Part shown: one piece after another, positions 55,073-63,396 of the stretch
Numbering within the stretch: position 1 is the first letter of the stretch
How the letters are laid out: every line of letters starts with the position of its first letter
Assembly (NCBI GenBank): GCA_040754335.1
Contig: JBFMCV010000003.1
Span: 359,356 to 423,355 of the forward strand
Length of the DNA: 64,000 bases
Direction of reading: 5' to 3'
Origin: Thermodesulfobacteriota bacterium
GTDB lineage: Bacteria > Desulfobacterota_D > UBA1144 > Nemesobacterales > UBA2774
Program-made: the position numbers and the translations under genes
Notes under the pieces: model-generated
The model's database searches: none
What the model was told of the DNA's origin: nothing
The model's input: the letters and a program-made list of their open reading frames with translations, nothing else

Positions 55073-55110
55073 CCTGAGCTTGTCGTTCCACGCTCATAGC
55101 CGGAATCGTG
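54842..55110. repeat. 18-bp direct repeat around the small membrane gene end
   Basis: CTCATAGCCGGAATCGTG occurs at 54842-54859 inside the small membrane gene and again at 55093-55110, just after its stop. The second copy is in non-coding DNA and may be a remnant of a duplicated segment. Confidence 0.7.
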
Positions 55111-55131
55111 AGGTTAAAGGGTTACCGGAGT

Positions 55132-56313
55132 CTATCTGAGAAAACTTTCCAGATGATCCTTGATATCAGAATTGGCGAGCTTCCACAGTGCCGCCTTCTC
55201 GATCTGCCTTATTCTCTCCCTCGTGAGGTTGAACTTCCTGCCGATCTCGTCGAGGGTGTATGTGCTGTGCTGGTCGATCCCGAACCTGAGCCTCAATATC
55301 TCCTCCTCCCTCGGATTCAATAGCATGAGGGCTTCTCTCAGCTTGTCGGTGAGATCGGATTTGGCTACGAGGGAATCGGGAATAACGGTATCGTTATCCG
55401 CGATGGAATCGAGGAGCGTCGTCTTCTCCCCGTCGAGTATAGGCGTGTCGAGGCTGATTGCGTCCTTTGTGGACCTCAGTATGCGCTTGACAACCTCGAC
55501 CGATATGCCGGATTTGCGGGCTATCTCCTTGGGGGTGGGTTTTCTGCCGAGCTTTTTCGACAGGAGCGCATTTACCTTGTAGACCCTGTTGGCCTGCTCG
55601 AGGAGGTATACGGGGACTTTAATAGTCCTCGTCTGTCCCTGAAGCGCCCTCAGTATCGCCTGGTGTATCCACCACGAAGCGTATGTCGAGAACTTGAAGC
55701 CTTTTCTGTGGTCGAACCTTTCGACCGCTCTCATGAGCCCCATATTCCCTTCCTGTATGAGGTCGGAAAGCGGGAGTCCCCTGCCCATATACTTCCTCGA
55801 TATCGTGATGACGAGCCTGAGATTCGCCTTTACGAACCTCTGTTTAAACCTTTTTGCGTTTTCCGAATAGACCCTGATAAACGCGTGAAGGCTCTTTATG
55901 CGTTTCTCGATATAGCCGTTCTTGAGTCTTTTATGTCCGTTCCTGTGGCGCGCAGAGCCGTTCATCTTTAACTTTCCGTCAGCCAATTTACCGACTAGGC
56001 TCACGAGCTCCCTCGACCTCGATTCGCATTTCTTTATTTTCGCCGAGATCTCGACCTCTTCCTGTGCGGTGAAAAGTGGCTCGACCGACATGTCCTTGAA
56101 ATAGACGTAGAGGAGACGGAGCTGCTCGTCAGGCGTATCGTCGGATTTCGACTTCGAGCTTATTTTTCCAGAACCGTATTCATTTTCATTCCCCTCGTCC
56201 CTGGAATAGCTGTCCTTGAAATTTATGGATGAAACCTCGTCGTCATCCCTCTCGAACTCAACATACTCGCTTACGGATACAGTTTCATCGAACTCGTTGT
56301 ATTTTGTTTCCAT
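55132..56313 (-). CDS. Sigma-70-family RNA polymerase sigma factor (RpoD/RpoS-like)
   Basis: A 393-residue sigma factor. A charged N-terminal ~65 residues precede region 1.2 (LRLLYVYFKDMSVEPLFTAQEEVEIS). Region 2 has FVKANLRLVITISRKYMGRGLPLSDLIQEGNMGLMRAVERFDHRKGFKFSTYASWWIHQAI, with the -10 recognition and melting residues. Region 3 (KLGRKPTPKEIARKSGISVEVV) and region 4 (LNPREEEILRLRFGI, YTLDEIGRKFNLTRERIRQIEKAALWKL) are complete. Length and lack of a long region 1.1 or non-conserved insert fit RpoS-like or an alternative primary-type sigma rather than the main RpoD. Which stress it serves is unknown; the superoxide dismutase gene follows upstream. Confidence 0.9.
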   Translation of the reverse strand: METKYNEFDETVSVSEYVEFERDDDEVSSINFKDSYSRDEGNENEYGSGKISSKSKSDDTPDEQLRLLYVYFKDMSVEPLFTAQEEVEISAKIKKCESRSRELVSLVGKLADGKLKMNGSARHRNGHKRLKNGYIEKRIKSLHAFIRVYSENAKRFKQRFVKANLRLVITISRKYMGRGLPLSDLIQEGNMGLMRAVERFDHRKGFKFSTYASWWIHQAILRALQGQTRTIKVPVYLLEQANRVYKVNALLSKKLGRKPTPKEIARKSGISVEVVKRILRSTKDAISLDTPILDGEKTTLLDSIADNDTVIPDSLVAKSDLTDKLREALMLLNPREEEILRLRFGIDQHSTYTLDEIGRKFNLTRERIRQIEKAALWKLANSDIKDHLESFLR

Positions 56314-56565
56314 ATCTTCATCCTTTTAAGAATATTCAATTGCTGAAACAAAACCGAAGGTGTTCCCGGGGATTAAAACTCAATAACAAGCTTTGGGAAA
56401 GAAAGGGGCGGGAAATTACCATTCCTCCTGATACTAAATCCGGCACATAAGTAGCTTTGCTTTTAAACAATCCTCTACCGTATACCAAGCAATTTCTTCG
56501 AATAACCAAAACGTCCTGCCTTCCGGTTACCGCCAATTCTATCAAATTCTAAAAACTATTGCAAC

Positions 56566-57177
56566 CTACTTTGCCGAAGCGTAATTAGAAGCCACCTGCT
56601 TCCAGTTAACGACGTTCCACCAGGCCGCTATGTAGTCGGGTCTCCTGTTCTGATAATGGAGATAATACGCATGCTCCCAGACGTCGAGGCCGAGGATCGG
56701 GGTCAAACCTTCCGAGAGCGGGCTGTCCTGATTGGGGGTCGAAGAAAGTACCAATTTCCCGCTTTTGTCGACAGAAAGCCAGGCCCAGCCGCTCCCGAAC
56801 CTGCCGGCAGCCGCCTTCGAAAACTGGTCCTTAAAGCCGTCGAATCCGCCGAAAGCGGATTTTATGGCGTCGGCAAGCTCTCCCGAGGGCTCCCCCCCGG
56901 CCTTAGGACCCATTATTGTCCAGAAAAGGCTATGGTTCGCATGCCCCCCGCCGTTATTCCTGACAACGGTCCTTATGTCTTCAGGCACCGCGTTCAGATC
57001 CCTGATCAGGTCCTCCACGCTCTTCTCCGCGAGCGCCGGGTACTTTTCCAGGGCCGCATTCACATTGTTAATGTACGTCTGATGGTGTTTTGTATGATGG
57101 ATTTCCATGGTGCGGGCATCGATATGAGGCTCCAGGGCATCGTAACTATAAGGAAGTTTCGGTAATTGATACGGCAT
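56566..57177 (-). CDS. sodB: Superoxide dismutase, Fe/Mn type
   Basis: A 203-residue dismutase. Metal ligands: His in [12 protein letters not shown], His in [11 protein letters not shown], and Asp/His in [31 protein letters not shown]. The first helix [20 protein letters not shown] is standard. Fe versus Mn cannot be decided surely from sequence; the symbol sodB is used loosely. Preceded in transcription by a 330-base spacer shared with the suf regulator promoter on the other strand. Cytoplasmic defence against superoxide. Confidence 0.94.
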   Translation of the reverse strand: MPYQLPKLPYSYDALEPHIDARTMEIHHTKHHQTYINNVNAALEKYPALAEKSVEDLIRDLNAVPEDIRTVVRNNGGGHANHSLFWTIMGPKAGGEPSGELADAIKSAFGGFDGFKDQFSKAAAGRFGSGWAWLSVDKSGKLVLSSTPNQDSPLSEGLTPILGLDVWEHAYYLHYQNRRPDYIAAWWNVVNWKQVASNYASAK

Positions 57178-57509
57178 GGTTTCTCCCCCTAAATTAAAAT
57201 TTTTTTCAAATGGAGAACCGATGTTTCAGGTATTTCACATTGAAAAATAGCTCTACAGCAAAGAACCTTGAATCAGAATGAGCCGGGTTTCAGGACCCGT
57301 CCAATCGATTTATTTTAACCAGTAATACCGGCCCTGTCAAAGCTTTTTCAGCGCTGCGTCCGCCCCGATTTTTATCTTCGGCTGAATTTACGGTATATTA
57401 AATGTGGCTCCGGGTACTCAAAATTGACAGAATCCTCTACAGCTGGTAATTTTTACCATATAGTAATTTGTATATCCTGGATTCATAATATCCATAATAG
57501 GGTACAATA
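57178..57509. other. Divergent intergenic region between sod and the suf regulator
   Basis: 332 bases, AT-rich near both ends, no reading frame of interest. It holds the suf-side promoter and a palindrome (listed), and presumably the sod promoter on the minus strand, which I could not define. Confidence 0.5.
57424..57458 (+). promoter_or_regulatory. suf promoter and operator candidate
   Basis: Perfect TTGACA at 57424-57429, 17-base spacer, weak TAATTT at 57447-57452. A perfect inverted repeat TGGTAA (57444-57449), three bases, TTACCA (57453-57458) covers the -10. It is a plausible binding site for the Rrf2 regulator encoded 50 bases downstream. Confidence 0.5.
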
Positions 57510-57938
57510 ATGCAGGTAACCAAAACGCTCGACTACGCCGTAAGATCTCTCACTTATATGGGGCACGAGCCCATAGTCAAACACAGCATGAAGGAGATTT
57601 CCGAGCACCAGCACATACCCATTAATTATCTTGCAAAGATCATGAGAAGGCTTGTCAAGAAAGGTATCGTCAGGTCTATGGTGGGACCTGATGGCGGCTA
57701 TACACTCCGCAAAGCCCCGAGGGATATAAGCCTGCGGGACATTTATGAAGCGATAGAGGGAGAGATAAGGGTAGTGGACTGTATGGATAAAAGCGCTATA
57801 TGTCATTTACACGAATCCTGCCCTCAGCTCCCGGTTTGGGACAGGGTACAGCTATCCATGGTAAAAATTCTGGAAGAGACGACGCTGGAGCAGATGCTTT
57901 CGGACAGGGGCCTGCACGGCTTTACCAGGGTGAATTAA
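57510..57938 (+). CDS. Rrf2-family transcriptional regulator (Fe-S sensor, suf operon)
   Basis: A 142-residue winged-helix regulator. [21 protein letters not shown] is the Rrf2 opening, [40 protein letters not shown] is the helix-turn-helix and wing, and [16 protein letters not shown] leads to [16 protein letters not shown] with three cysteines spaced to hold an iron-sulfur cluster, as in IscR, RsrR and NsrR. First gene of the suf operon, 14 bases before sufB, so it likely represses or autoregulates the cluster in response to Fe-S status. A palindrome in its promoter is the likely site. Confidence 0.9.
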   Translation: MQVTKTLDYAVRSLTYMGHEPIVKHSMKEISEHQHIPINYLAKIMRRLVKKGIVRSMVGPDGGYTLRKAPRDISLRDIYEAIEGEIRVVDCMDKSAICHLHESCPQLPVWDRVQLSMVKILEETTLEQMLSDRGLHGFTRVN

Positions 57939-57952
57939 GGAGGCTATATATA

Positions 57953-59389
57953 ATGAGTATCGATTTGGAGAAATTGGCCGAGCAGGAATATAAATACGGA
58001 TTCTTCACGGACATCGAGCAGGAGATCGCCCCCAAAGGACTCAGCGAAGACACGATAAGGCTGATTTCAGGCAAGAAAGAAGAGCCGGAATGGCTCCTCG
58101 AATGGAGATTGAAGGCGTATAAGCATTGGCTCACGATGAAGGAGCCCCGCTGGGCCCATATATCATTCCCGCCTATAGACTATCAGAACATAAGCTATTA
58201 CGCTGCCCCCAAGGCCAAGGCGAGGCCAAAGAGCCTTGATGAGATAGACCCGGAAATAAGGGCGACGTACGAAAAGCTCGGCATTCCCCTTGACGAGCAG
58301 AAGATGCTCGCCGGGGTCGCCGTAGACGCTGTTTTCGACAGCGTGTCCGTAATCACTACCTTCAAGGAGAAGCTCGCTGAGGCGGGCGTTATATTCTGCT
58401 CTATTTCGGAAGCGGTACAGGAGCACCCGGAGCTCGTAAAAAAGTACCTCGGGTTCGTTGTGCCCCACAACGACAACTTCTACGCCGCTCTCAACTCGGC
58501 GGTATTCACGGACGGCTCGTTCGTATACGTCCCCAAGGGCGTCCGGTGCCCGATGGAACTTTCGACCTATTTCAGAATTAACGCCGAAAGCACGGGGCAG
58601 TTCGAAAGGACGCTAATAATCGCGGAGGAAGGAAGCTACGTGAGCTACCTCGAGGGGTGCACGGCTCCCAAGAGGGACGAGAACCAGCTCCACGCAGCGG
58701 TGGTCGAGCTCATTGCCCACAAGGACGCGACGATAAAGTACTCGACTATCCAGAACTGGTACCCCGGCAACGCAGAAGGCGAAGGCGGAATCTACAACTT
58801 CGTCACCAAGAGGGGAAGGTGCGTAGGCCGGAACTCCCATATATCGTGGACACAGGTGGAGACGGGTTCGGCTATCACATGGAAATACCCGAGCTGCATC
58901 CTGGAAGGCGACGGCTCCGTCGGGGAATTCTACTCAGTTGCGCTGACAAACAGGCGCCAGCAGGCGGATACAGGCACGAAAATGATACACATAGGAAAAA
59001 ATACGACGAGCACGATCGTATCGAAAGGGATATCGGCGGGTCACGGACAGAATACATACAGGGGACTCGTGCAGATAGGAAAGGACGCGTCGGGAGCGCG
59101 AAACTACACGCAGTGCGATTCGATGTTAATCGGAGACAAGTGCGGTGCGCACACGTTCCCGTACATAGAGGTCAAGAACTCGACGGCTAGGATGGAGCAC
59201 GAGGCCTCGACGTCGAAGATCGGCGAAGACCAGATCTTTTACTGTCAGCAGCGCGGTCTGTCCGCCGAGGACGCGGTATCGCTCATCGTGAACGGCTTCT
59301 GCAAGGAGGTCTTCAAGGAGCTCCCGTTCGAGTTCGCGATCGAGGCCGAGAAGCTTCTGAGCATAAGCCTCGAGGGTAGTGTTGGATAA
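57953..59389 (+). CDS. sufB: Fe-S cluster assembly scaffold SufB
   Basis: A 478-residue beta-helix scaffold of the SUF system. I start at the ATG 57953 ([17 protein letters not shown]) preceded by AAGGAGG; a longer frame into the regulator gene is not needed. Family marks: [103 protein letters not shown], and [39 protein letters not shown], with the conserved Cys. With SufC and SufD it forms the cluster-building complex in the cytoplasm. Confidence 0.97.
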   Translation: MSIDLEKLAEQEYKYGFFTDIEQEIAPKGLSEDTIRLISGKKEEPEWLLEWRLKAYKHWLTMKEPRWAHISFPPIDYQNISYYAAPKAKARPKSLDEIDPEIRATYEKLGIPLDEQKMLAGVAVDAVFDSVSVITTFKEKLAEAGVIFCSISEAVQEHPELVKKYLGFVVPHNDNFYAALNSAVFTDGSFVYVPKGVRCPMELSTYFRINAESTGQFERTLIIAEEGSYVSYLEGCTAPKRDENQLHAAVVELIAHKDATIKYSTIQNWYPGNAEGEGGIYNFVTKRGRCVGRNSHISWTQVETGSAITWKYPSCILEGDGSVGEFYSVALTNRRQQADTGTKMIHIGKNTTSTIVSKGISAGHGQNTYRGLVQIGKDASGARNYTQCDSMLIGDKCGAHTFPYIEVKNSTARMEHEASTSKIGEDQIFYCQQRGLSAEDAVSLIVNGFCKEVFKELPFEFAIEAEKLLSISLEGSVG

Positions 59390-59441
59390 TAACTGCCGCC
59401 CGGAATAATTACCTGTAAAGAAAAAGCTAAGGAGACAGGAC

Positions 59442-60206
59442 ATGCTGGAAATAAGGAATCTGCACGTGAGCGTCGCAGATCAGGAAATAATCAAGGGACT
59501 CGACCTCAAAGTGAATGCCGGGGAAGTGCATTCCATAATGGGCCCGAACGGCTCGGGGAAAAGCACACTGGCGCAGGTGCTCGCAGGCCGCGAATCCTAC
59601 GAGGTCACGGAAGGGGAAATCATATTCGAGGGGAAAGACCTCCTCGGGCTCGCTCCGGAAGAAAGGGCGTGCGAAGGGATATTCATGGCGTTCCAGTACC
59701 CGGTCGAGATACCGGGCGTTGCGAATACGTATCTTCTGAGAGAGGCGCTCAATTCTATCCGCAAATACAGGGGTCTCGAGCCTCTCAAGCACGTGGAATT
59801 CGCGAGGCTCGCCAAGGAAAAAATGGGAATCATGGGAATGGCCGACAATCTTCTCAAACGCTCCGTCAACGAGGGGTTCTCGGGCGGGGAGAAAAAGAAG
59901 AACGAAATATTCCAGATGCAGGTGCTCGAGCCCAAGCTCGCGATACTGGACGAGACCGATTCAGGGCTCGACATCGACGCCCTTAAAATAGTGGCCGACG
60001 GCGTAAACGCCCTGAGGAACCCCGAGAGGGCGTTCATCGTGATCACGCATTATCAGAGGCTTCTCGAATACATAGTGCCCGATTTCGTTCACGTGCTGGT
60101 AAACGGGCGGATAGTCAAATCGGGCGGCAAGGAGCTCGCTCTAGAGCTCGAGGACAGGGGCTACGGCTGGGTGGAAGAGGAAGCGAGGAAAGCGGTCAAC
60201 AATTAA
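59442..60206 (+). CDS. sufC: Fe-S cluster assembly ATPase SufC
   Basis: A 254-residue ABC-type ATPase without membrane domain. Walker A: MGPNGSGKSTLAQVLAG; signature FSGGEKKKNEIFQM; Walker B LAILDETDSGLDIDALKIVADGVN; switch VITHYQRLLEYIVPDFVHVLVNGRIVKSGG. FMAFQYPVEIPGVANTYLLR is the Q-loop region peculiar to SufC. It lies between sufB and sufD, as usual, and drives the conformational change of SufBD. Confidence 0.98.
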   Translation: MLEIRNLHVSVADQEIIKGLDLKVNAGEVHSIMGPNGSGKSTLAQVLAGRESYEVTEGEIIFEGKDLLGLAPEERACEGIFMAFQYPVEIPGVANTYLLREALNSIRKYRGLEPLKHVEFARLAKEKMGIMGMADNLLKRSVNEGFSGGEKKKNEIFQMQVLEPKLAILDETDSGLDIDALKIVADGVNALRNPERAFIVITHYQRLLEYIVPDFVHVLVNGRIVKSGGKELALELEDRGYGWVEEEARKAVNN

Positions 60207-60220
60207 GGAGTATTTACCGG

Positions 60221-61561
60221 ATGGGCATTATCTTCAGCAAAGAAAACGACGGTTACATGAAGGGGTTCGAGGAATTCAGAAAGGACGCCGCGGGTAAAGG
60301 GATACCGTGGGTTGAATCGCTCCGCGAGGAAGGGATCAAAAAATTCATTGAGCTTGGGTTCCCGACTCCCGAAAACGAGGATTGGCGGTTTACCAACGTA
60401 GCACCGATAGCACGAACAGCATTCAGCATCGAGAAGAACGGCCACAAGCAGGTTGCCCCAGCAGCGCTGGACAAATATACGTTTCCGAAATTAAAAACGA
60501 TAAAGCTCGTTTTTGTGGACGGCTCTTATACTCAGGAGCTCTCCGATGTATCGGTCCTGCCCAGGGGCGTCGAAGTAATGAGCCTCGCTTCCGCTTTAAG
60601 CGGCGAAGAAGAGCTCGTAAAAAAATATCTTTCGAAATACGCCGATTTTAAGGACGAAGCGTTCACCGCGTTAAATACGGCCTTCATGCAGGACGGGGGC
60701 TTCATATATATACCCCGCGGCACGCGCCTGAAAGAGCCCGTGCATCTCCTCTACATCACGGTCAAGAGCGATAACGCCACGATAACCAACCCGCGAAACC
60801 TCGTAATTGTCGAAGACAACTGCGAGGCCAACATTATCGAGCATTATGTCTCTCTCGACGAGGGCGTATACTTCTCGAACGTGGTGACTGAGCTCGTGGT
60901 CGGAGAGAACAGCTCGGTCGGCCACTACATGATAGAATGCGAGAGCAGTAAGGCTTTCAACGTCTCTACGCTCCGCGCGCAGCAGGGGAGAAGCTCGAAC
61001 ATCCGCTCCCACTCGGTGCTCCTCGGAGGCGCTCTCGTAAGGAACAACGTCCACCCCGTGCTCGCCGGCGAAGGGTGCGACTCGCTCATCAACGGGCTCT
61101 ACATGTCGACGGGCAGGCAGCACATGGATAATTACATGAAGGTCGAGCACGCAAGCCCCCACTGCGACAGCAGGCAGTTCTATAACGGCGTGCTGGACGG
61201 GAAGTCGAGGGGAGTATTCCACGGGCGCATCATAGTACACAAGGACGCGCAGAAAACGGACGCGAAGCAGACCAACCGCAACCTCCTTCTCTCGGACAGC
61301 GCGCAGATCGACACGAAGCCTCAGCTCGAGATTTACGCCGACGACGTAAAGTGCACTCACGGCGCGACCATAGGACAGATGGACGAGAACGCCGTATTTT
61401 ACCTCCGCTCGCGAGGCATCGATGAGACTTCGGCGAGGGATCTGCTCCTGAGCGCCTTCACGAGCGGCACTCTCGAAAGCATGCAGCTTGAAGAGATAAG
61501 GAATTACTGCGAAGCGCTCGTAGCCGAATGGTTCGCCCGCAGAAAAAGCGAAACCGATTGA
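60221..61561 (+). CDS. sufD: Fe-S cluster assembly protein SufD
   Basis: A 446-residue partner of SufB. The N-terminal FIELGFPTPENEDWRFTNVAPIARTAF is typical of SufD. The beta-helix has FIYIPRGTRLKEPVHLLY and CDSRQFYNGVLDGKSRGVFHGRIIVHKDAQKTDAKQTNRNLLLSDSAQIDTKPQLEIYADDVKCTHGATIGQMDENAVFYLRSRGI, and the closing LESMQLEEIRNYCEALVAEWF. All expected blocks are there. Starts 14 bases after sufC. Confidence 0.97.
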   Translation: MGIIFSKENDGYMKGFEEFRKDAAGKGIPWVESLREEGIKKFIELGFPTPENEDWRFTNVAPIARTAFSIEKNGHKQVAPAALDKYTFPKLKTIKLVFVDGSYTQELSDVSVLPRGVEVMSLASALSGEEELVKKYLSKYADFKDEAFTALNTAFMQDGGFIYIPRGTRLKEPVHLLYITVKSDNATITNPRNLVIVEDNCEANIIEHYVSLDEGVYFSNVVTELVVGENSSVGHYMIECESSKAFNVSTLRAQQGRSSNIRSHSVLLGGALVRNNVHPVLAGEGCDSLINGLYMSTGRQHMDNYMKVEHASPHCDSRQFYNGVLDGKSRGVFHGRIIVHKDAQKTDAKQTNRNLLLSDSAQIDTKPQLEIYADDVKCTHGATIGQMDENAVFYLRSRGIDETSARDLLLSAFTSGTLESMQLEEIRNYCEALVAEWFARRKSETD

Positions 61562-61595
61562 GATAATATCCCCCGAAAAACCCGGGAAACGCGCT

Positions 61596-61910
61596 ATGGC
61601 CGAGTATCAGAAGATAGCTAAGACCGGAGACGTCCCGCCTGGCGAAGTCAGGTCTTTCCCCGCGGGGAGCGAGATGATCGCCGTCTGCAACGTGGACGGC
61701 AGGTTCTATGCCTTCAGGGACGAATGCACGCACCAGGCGTATCCCCTTTCGGACGGCATGCTCGAAGGCAGGAAGCTCACCTGCATCTACCACGGCGCCG
61801 AGTTCGACGTCGAAACGGGTGATGCCCTCTGCCTCCCCGCGACCGACGCGGTCGAGACCTACGACGTAAAAGTCGAAGGGGACGATATTTACGTCCTGAT
61901 CGAGGATTAA
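61596..61910 (+). CDS. Rieske-type [2Fe-2S] ferredoxin
   Basis: A 104-residue protein with the Rieske ligands: RDECTHQAYPLSDG (Cys-x-His) and LTCIYHGAEFDVETG (Cys-x2-His). The surrounding text (VCNVDGRFYAFRDE, CLPATDAVETYDVKVEGDDIYVLIED) is that of soluble Rieske ferredoxins of dioxygenase-like electron chains. It is the last gene of the suf cluster, 34 bases after sufD; this suggests a role with Fe-S assembly or repair or simply as a client. sufS, sufU/E and sufA are absent. Confidence 0.9.
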   Translation: MAEYQKIAKTGDVPPGEVRSFPAGSEMIAVCNVDGRFYAFRDECTHQAYPLSDGMLEGRKLTCIYHGAEFDVETGDALCLPATDAVETYDVKVEGDDIYVLIED

Positions 61911-62018
61911 GTTCAGTTATTCGCACCTGATTACGTAATCCCGATACAGCCGTAACTTTAGCAATCCGATACAAAATCGGCCCATCGATATAAATTCGTA
62001 ATAGAGTATTCTCTTAAT

Positions 62019-62378
62019 ATGGCAATCAAGCTAAAACGCGCCTACGATAAGCCCGAACCGGACGACGGAATCCGCATACTGGTAGAAAGGCTCTGGCCTA
62101 GAGGGTTGTCCAAGAAAGACGCTCATGTTGATGAGTGGCTCAAGGATATAGCTCCATCAACAGAGCTCCGCAAGTGGTTCTCACACGACACAGCGAAGTG
62201 GGAAGAGTTCAGGAGGCGATATCATAAGGAGCTGCATAACAACCGGGACGCGGTAAAGAAGCTCTTGGATATTACGGAAGGAAAAGATGTCACTTTCGTC
62301 TACTCCTCGAAAGAAGAACGGTACAATAGCGCTTCCGCGCTGAAAGATTATATAGAAAAGCTCGGCAAATTTAAGTAG
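62019..62378 (+). CDS. DUF488-family protein
   Basis: A 119-residue protein of the DUF488/YeaO group: IKLKRAYDKPEPDDGIRILVERLWPRGLSKKDAHVDEWLKDIAPSTELRKWFSHDTAKWEEFRRRYHKEL and the later VTFVYSSKEERYNSASALKDYIE. Length and both blocks match. Function is poorly known. It converges with the phosphoesterase gene, overlapping it by 8 bases. Confidence 0.85.
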   Translation: MAIKLKRAYDKPEPDDGIRILVERLWPRGLSKKDAHVDEWLKDIAPSTELRKWFSHDTAKWEEFRRRYHKELHNNRDAVKKLLDITEGKDVTFVYSSKEERYNSASALKDYIEKLGKFK

Positions 62379-63096
62379 CCTGCTGTGCTGCGAGTCTGAC
62401 GCCTGTCTTGATAACCTGTTCGTATTCCGCGAGCTTTCTCAGACTCACTCCGTGGTTATCAACGACTACGTAATGACAATACCTGTCGTTCCAGCAGCCA
62501 GTATTGAAATACTCGACCCCGTCCCGCCTCATATTGAAAGCCCTGTGCGTATGTCCGCAGAAAACGACATCGGCTTCCTGAAGTCTGCCGTACTCGAGAG
62601 CCCCGTCGGTCACGATGTTCGACGACCGCTTCCACGCCCTGTTCTCGAAGCAGAGCCGGTGGAAAATGTCTTTTCCGAGCACGAGGTCTATCCTCTGCAG
62701 CAATCTGTATAGCTCCCCCGCGCACGAGGCGAGAAACGTCTTGTTCCTGCTGTAGAAATCGAACTGGTGTCCGTGGATCGCCAGAAGTTTTTTCCCGTTC
62801 GACGTCCACTCGAATTCTTTCTCGGCTCGAATATTCAGAAGAGAGGGGATCGTATCGTAAAGACCTTCGTCGTGGTTCCCTTCCACCCAGATTATCTCCT
62901 TCCGGTGAGACATGCTCTTTACGAGATCGAGGAACTCCCATTCTTCGTCCCGTAGCCTTTCGATACTGGGCTTATCGAACAGATCCCCCAGGATTATCAG
63001 TCTGCTGTAACTCGCCGACCTGATAAACACGGACAACTCCCTGGCCCTGTTATAGAAGGAGCCGAGGTGTACATCCGAAACAATGAGTGTAGTCAT
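62371..63096 (-). CDS. LpxH-like metallophosphoesterase
   Basis: A 241-residue calcineurin-like phosphoesterase from the ATG 63096 (MTTLIVSDVHLGSF). Another ATG 42 bases earlier is less likely, though AAGGAGG lies between them. Metal-binding motifs: DVHLGS, GDLFD, VEGNHDEGL, HGHQFDFY and FCGHTHRAF. This is the pattern of UDP-2,3-diacylglucosamine hydrolase (LpxH) and its close relatives, which make lipid X in lipid A synthesis; the length is typical. LpxH proper or a related phosphatase cannot be separated here. Confidence 0.8.
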   Translation of the reverse strand: MTTLIVSDVHLGSFYNRARELSVFIRSASYSRLIILGDLFDKPSIERLRDEEWEFLDLVKSMSHRKEIIWVEGNHDEGLYDTIPSLLNIRAEKEFEWTSNGKKLLAIHGHQFDFYSRNKTFLASCAGELYRLLQRIDLVLGKDIFHRLCFENRAWKRSSNIVTDGALEYGRLQEADVVFCGHTHRAFNMRRDGVEYFNTGCWNDRYCHYVVVDNHGVSLRKLAEYEQVIKTGVRLAAQQAT

Positions 63097-63396
63097 ATTC
63101 TTCCCGCCAACCTCCTTTTTTCGTATCTCCGACCGCATACCTTCACCCTTGTTGCCGCTTCATCCTCAAAACCATCATTTTTCATCATGCTAATGTTATA
63201 AAGTACGCAGTTTAAGGGAGTATTAGGGTTGGCTTAAGGAATTGTTAAAAAGGGTAAAAAATTAGGAAAAACTCCTATTTTTCGGAATTATTAGAAGTGA
63301 AATTTAAGGTTGTACGAGAAGTTCGGAAGTCTGGTTCCCTGAAAAACGGAAAAAGAGGGCGCAGGGCTCAAACCCTCCGCCCTCCAAAACTCAAAA
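63097..63396. other. AT-rich spacer with terminator
   Basis: 300 bases upstream of the LpxH-like gene and downstream of the right-edge gene. It is strongly AT-rich (runs such as GTTAAAAAGGGTAAAAAATT). Apart from the terminator at 63349-63384 I see no gene or repeat. Confidence 0.5.
63349..63384 (-). terminator. Intrinsic terminator of right-edge gene
   Basis: Stem GAGGGCG (63355-63361) / CGCCCTC (63378-63384) with an inner GGG/CCC pair (63364-63366, 63373-63375). On the minus strand it is followed by TTTTTCCGTTTTTC. It ends the gene that starts beyond the window. Confidence 0.75.

Noticed and set aside
56336-56545. 69-codon minus-strand frame between sod and the sigma gene
   Set aside because: No ribosome site or family similarity; AT-rich spacer where chance frames are likely.
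57283-57299. CGGGT...ACCCG hairpin near 57290 as a terminator
   Set aside because: It lies upstream of both divergent genes, has a short stem and no T run.
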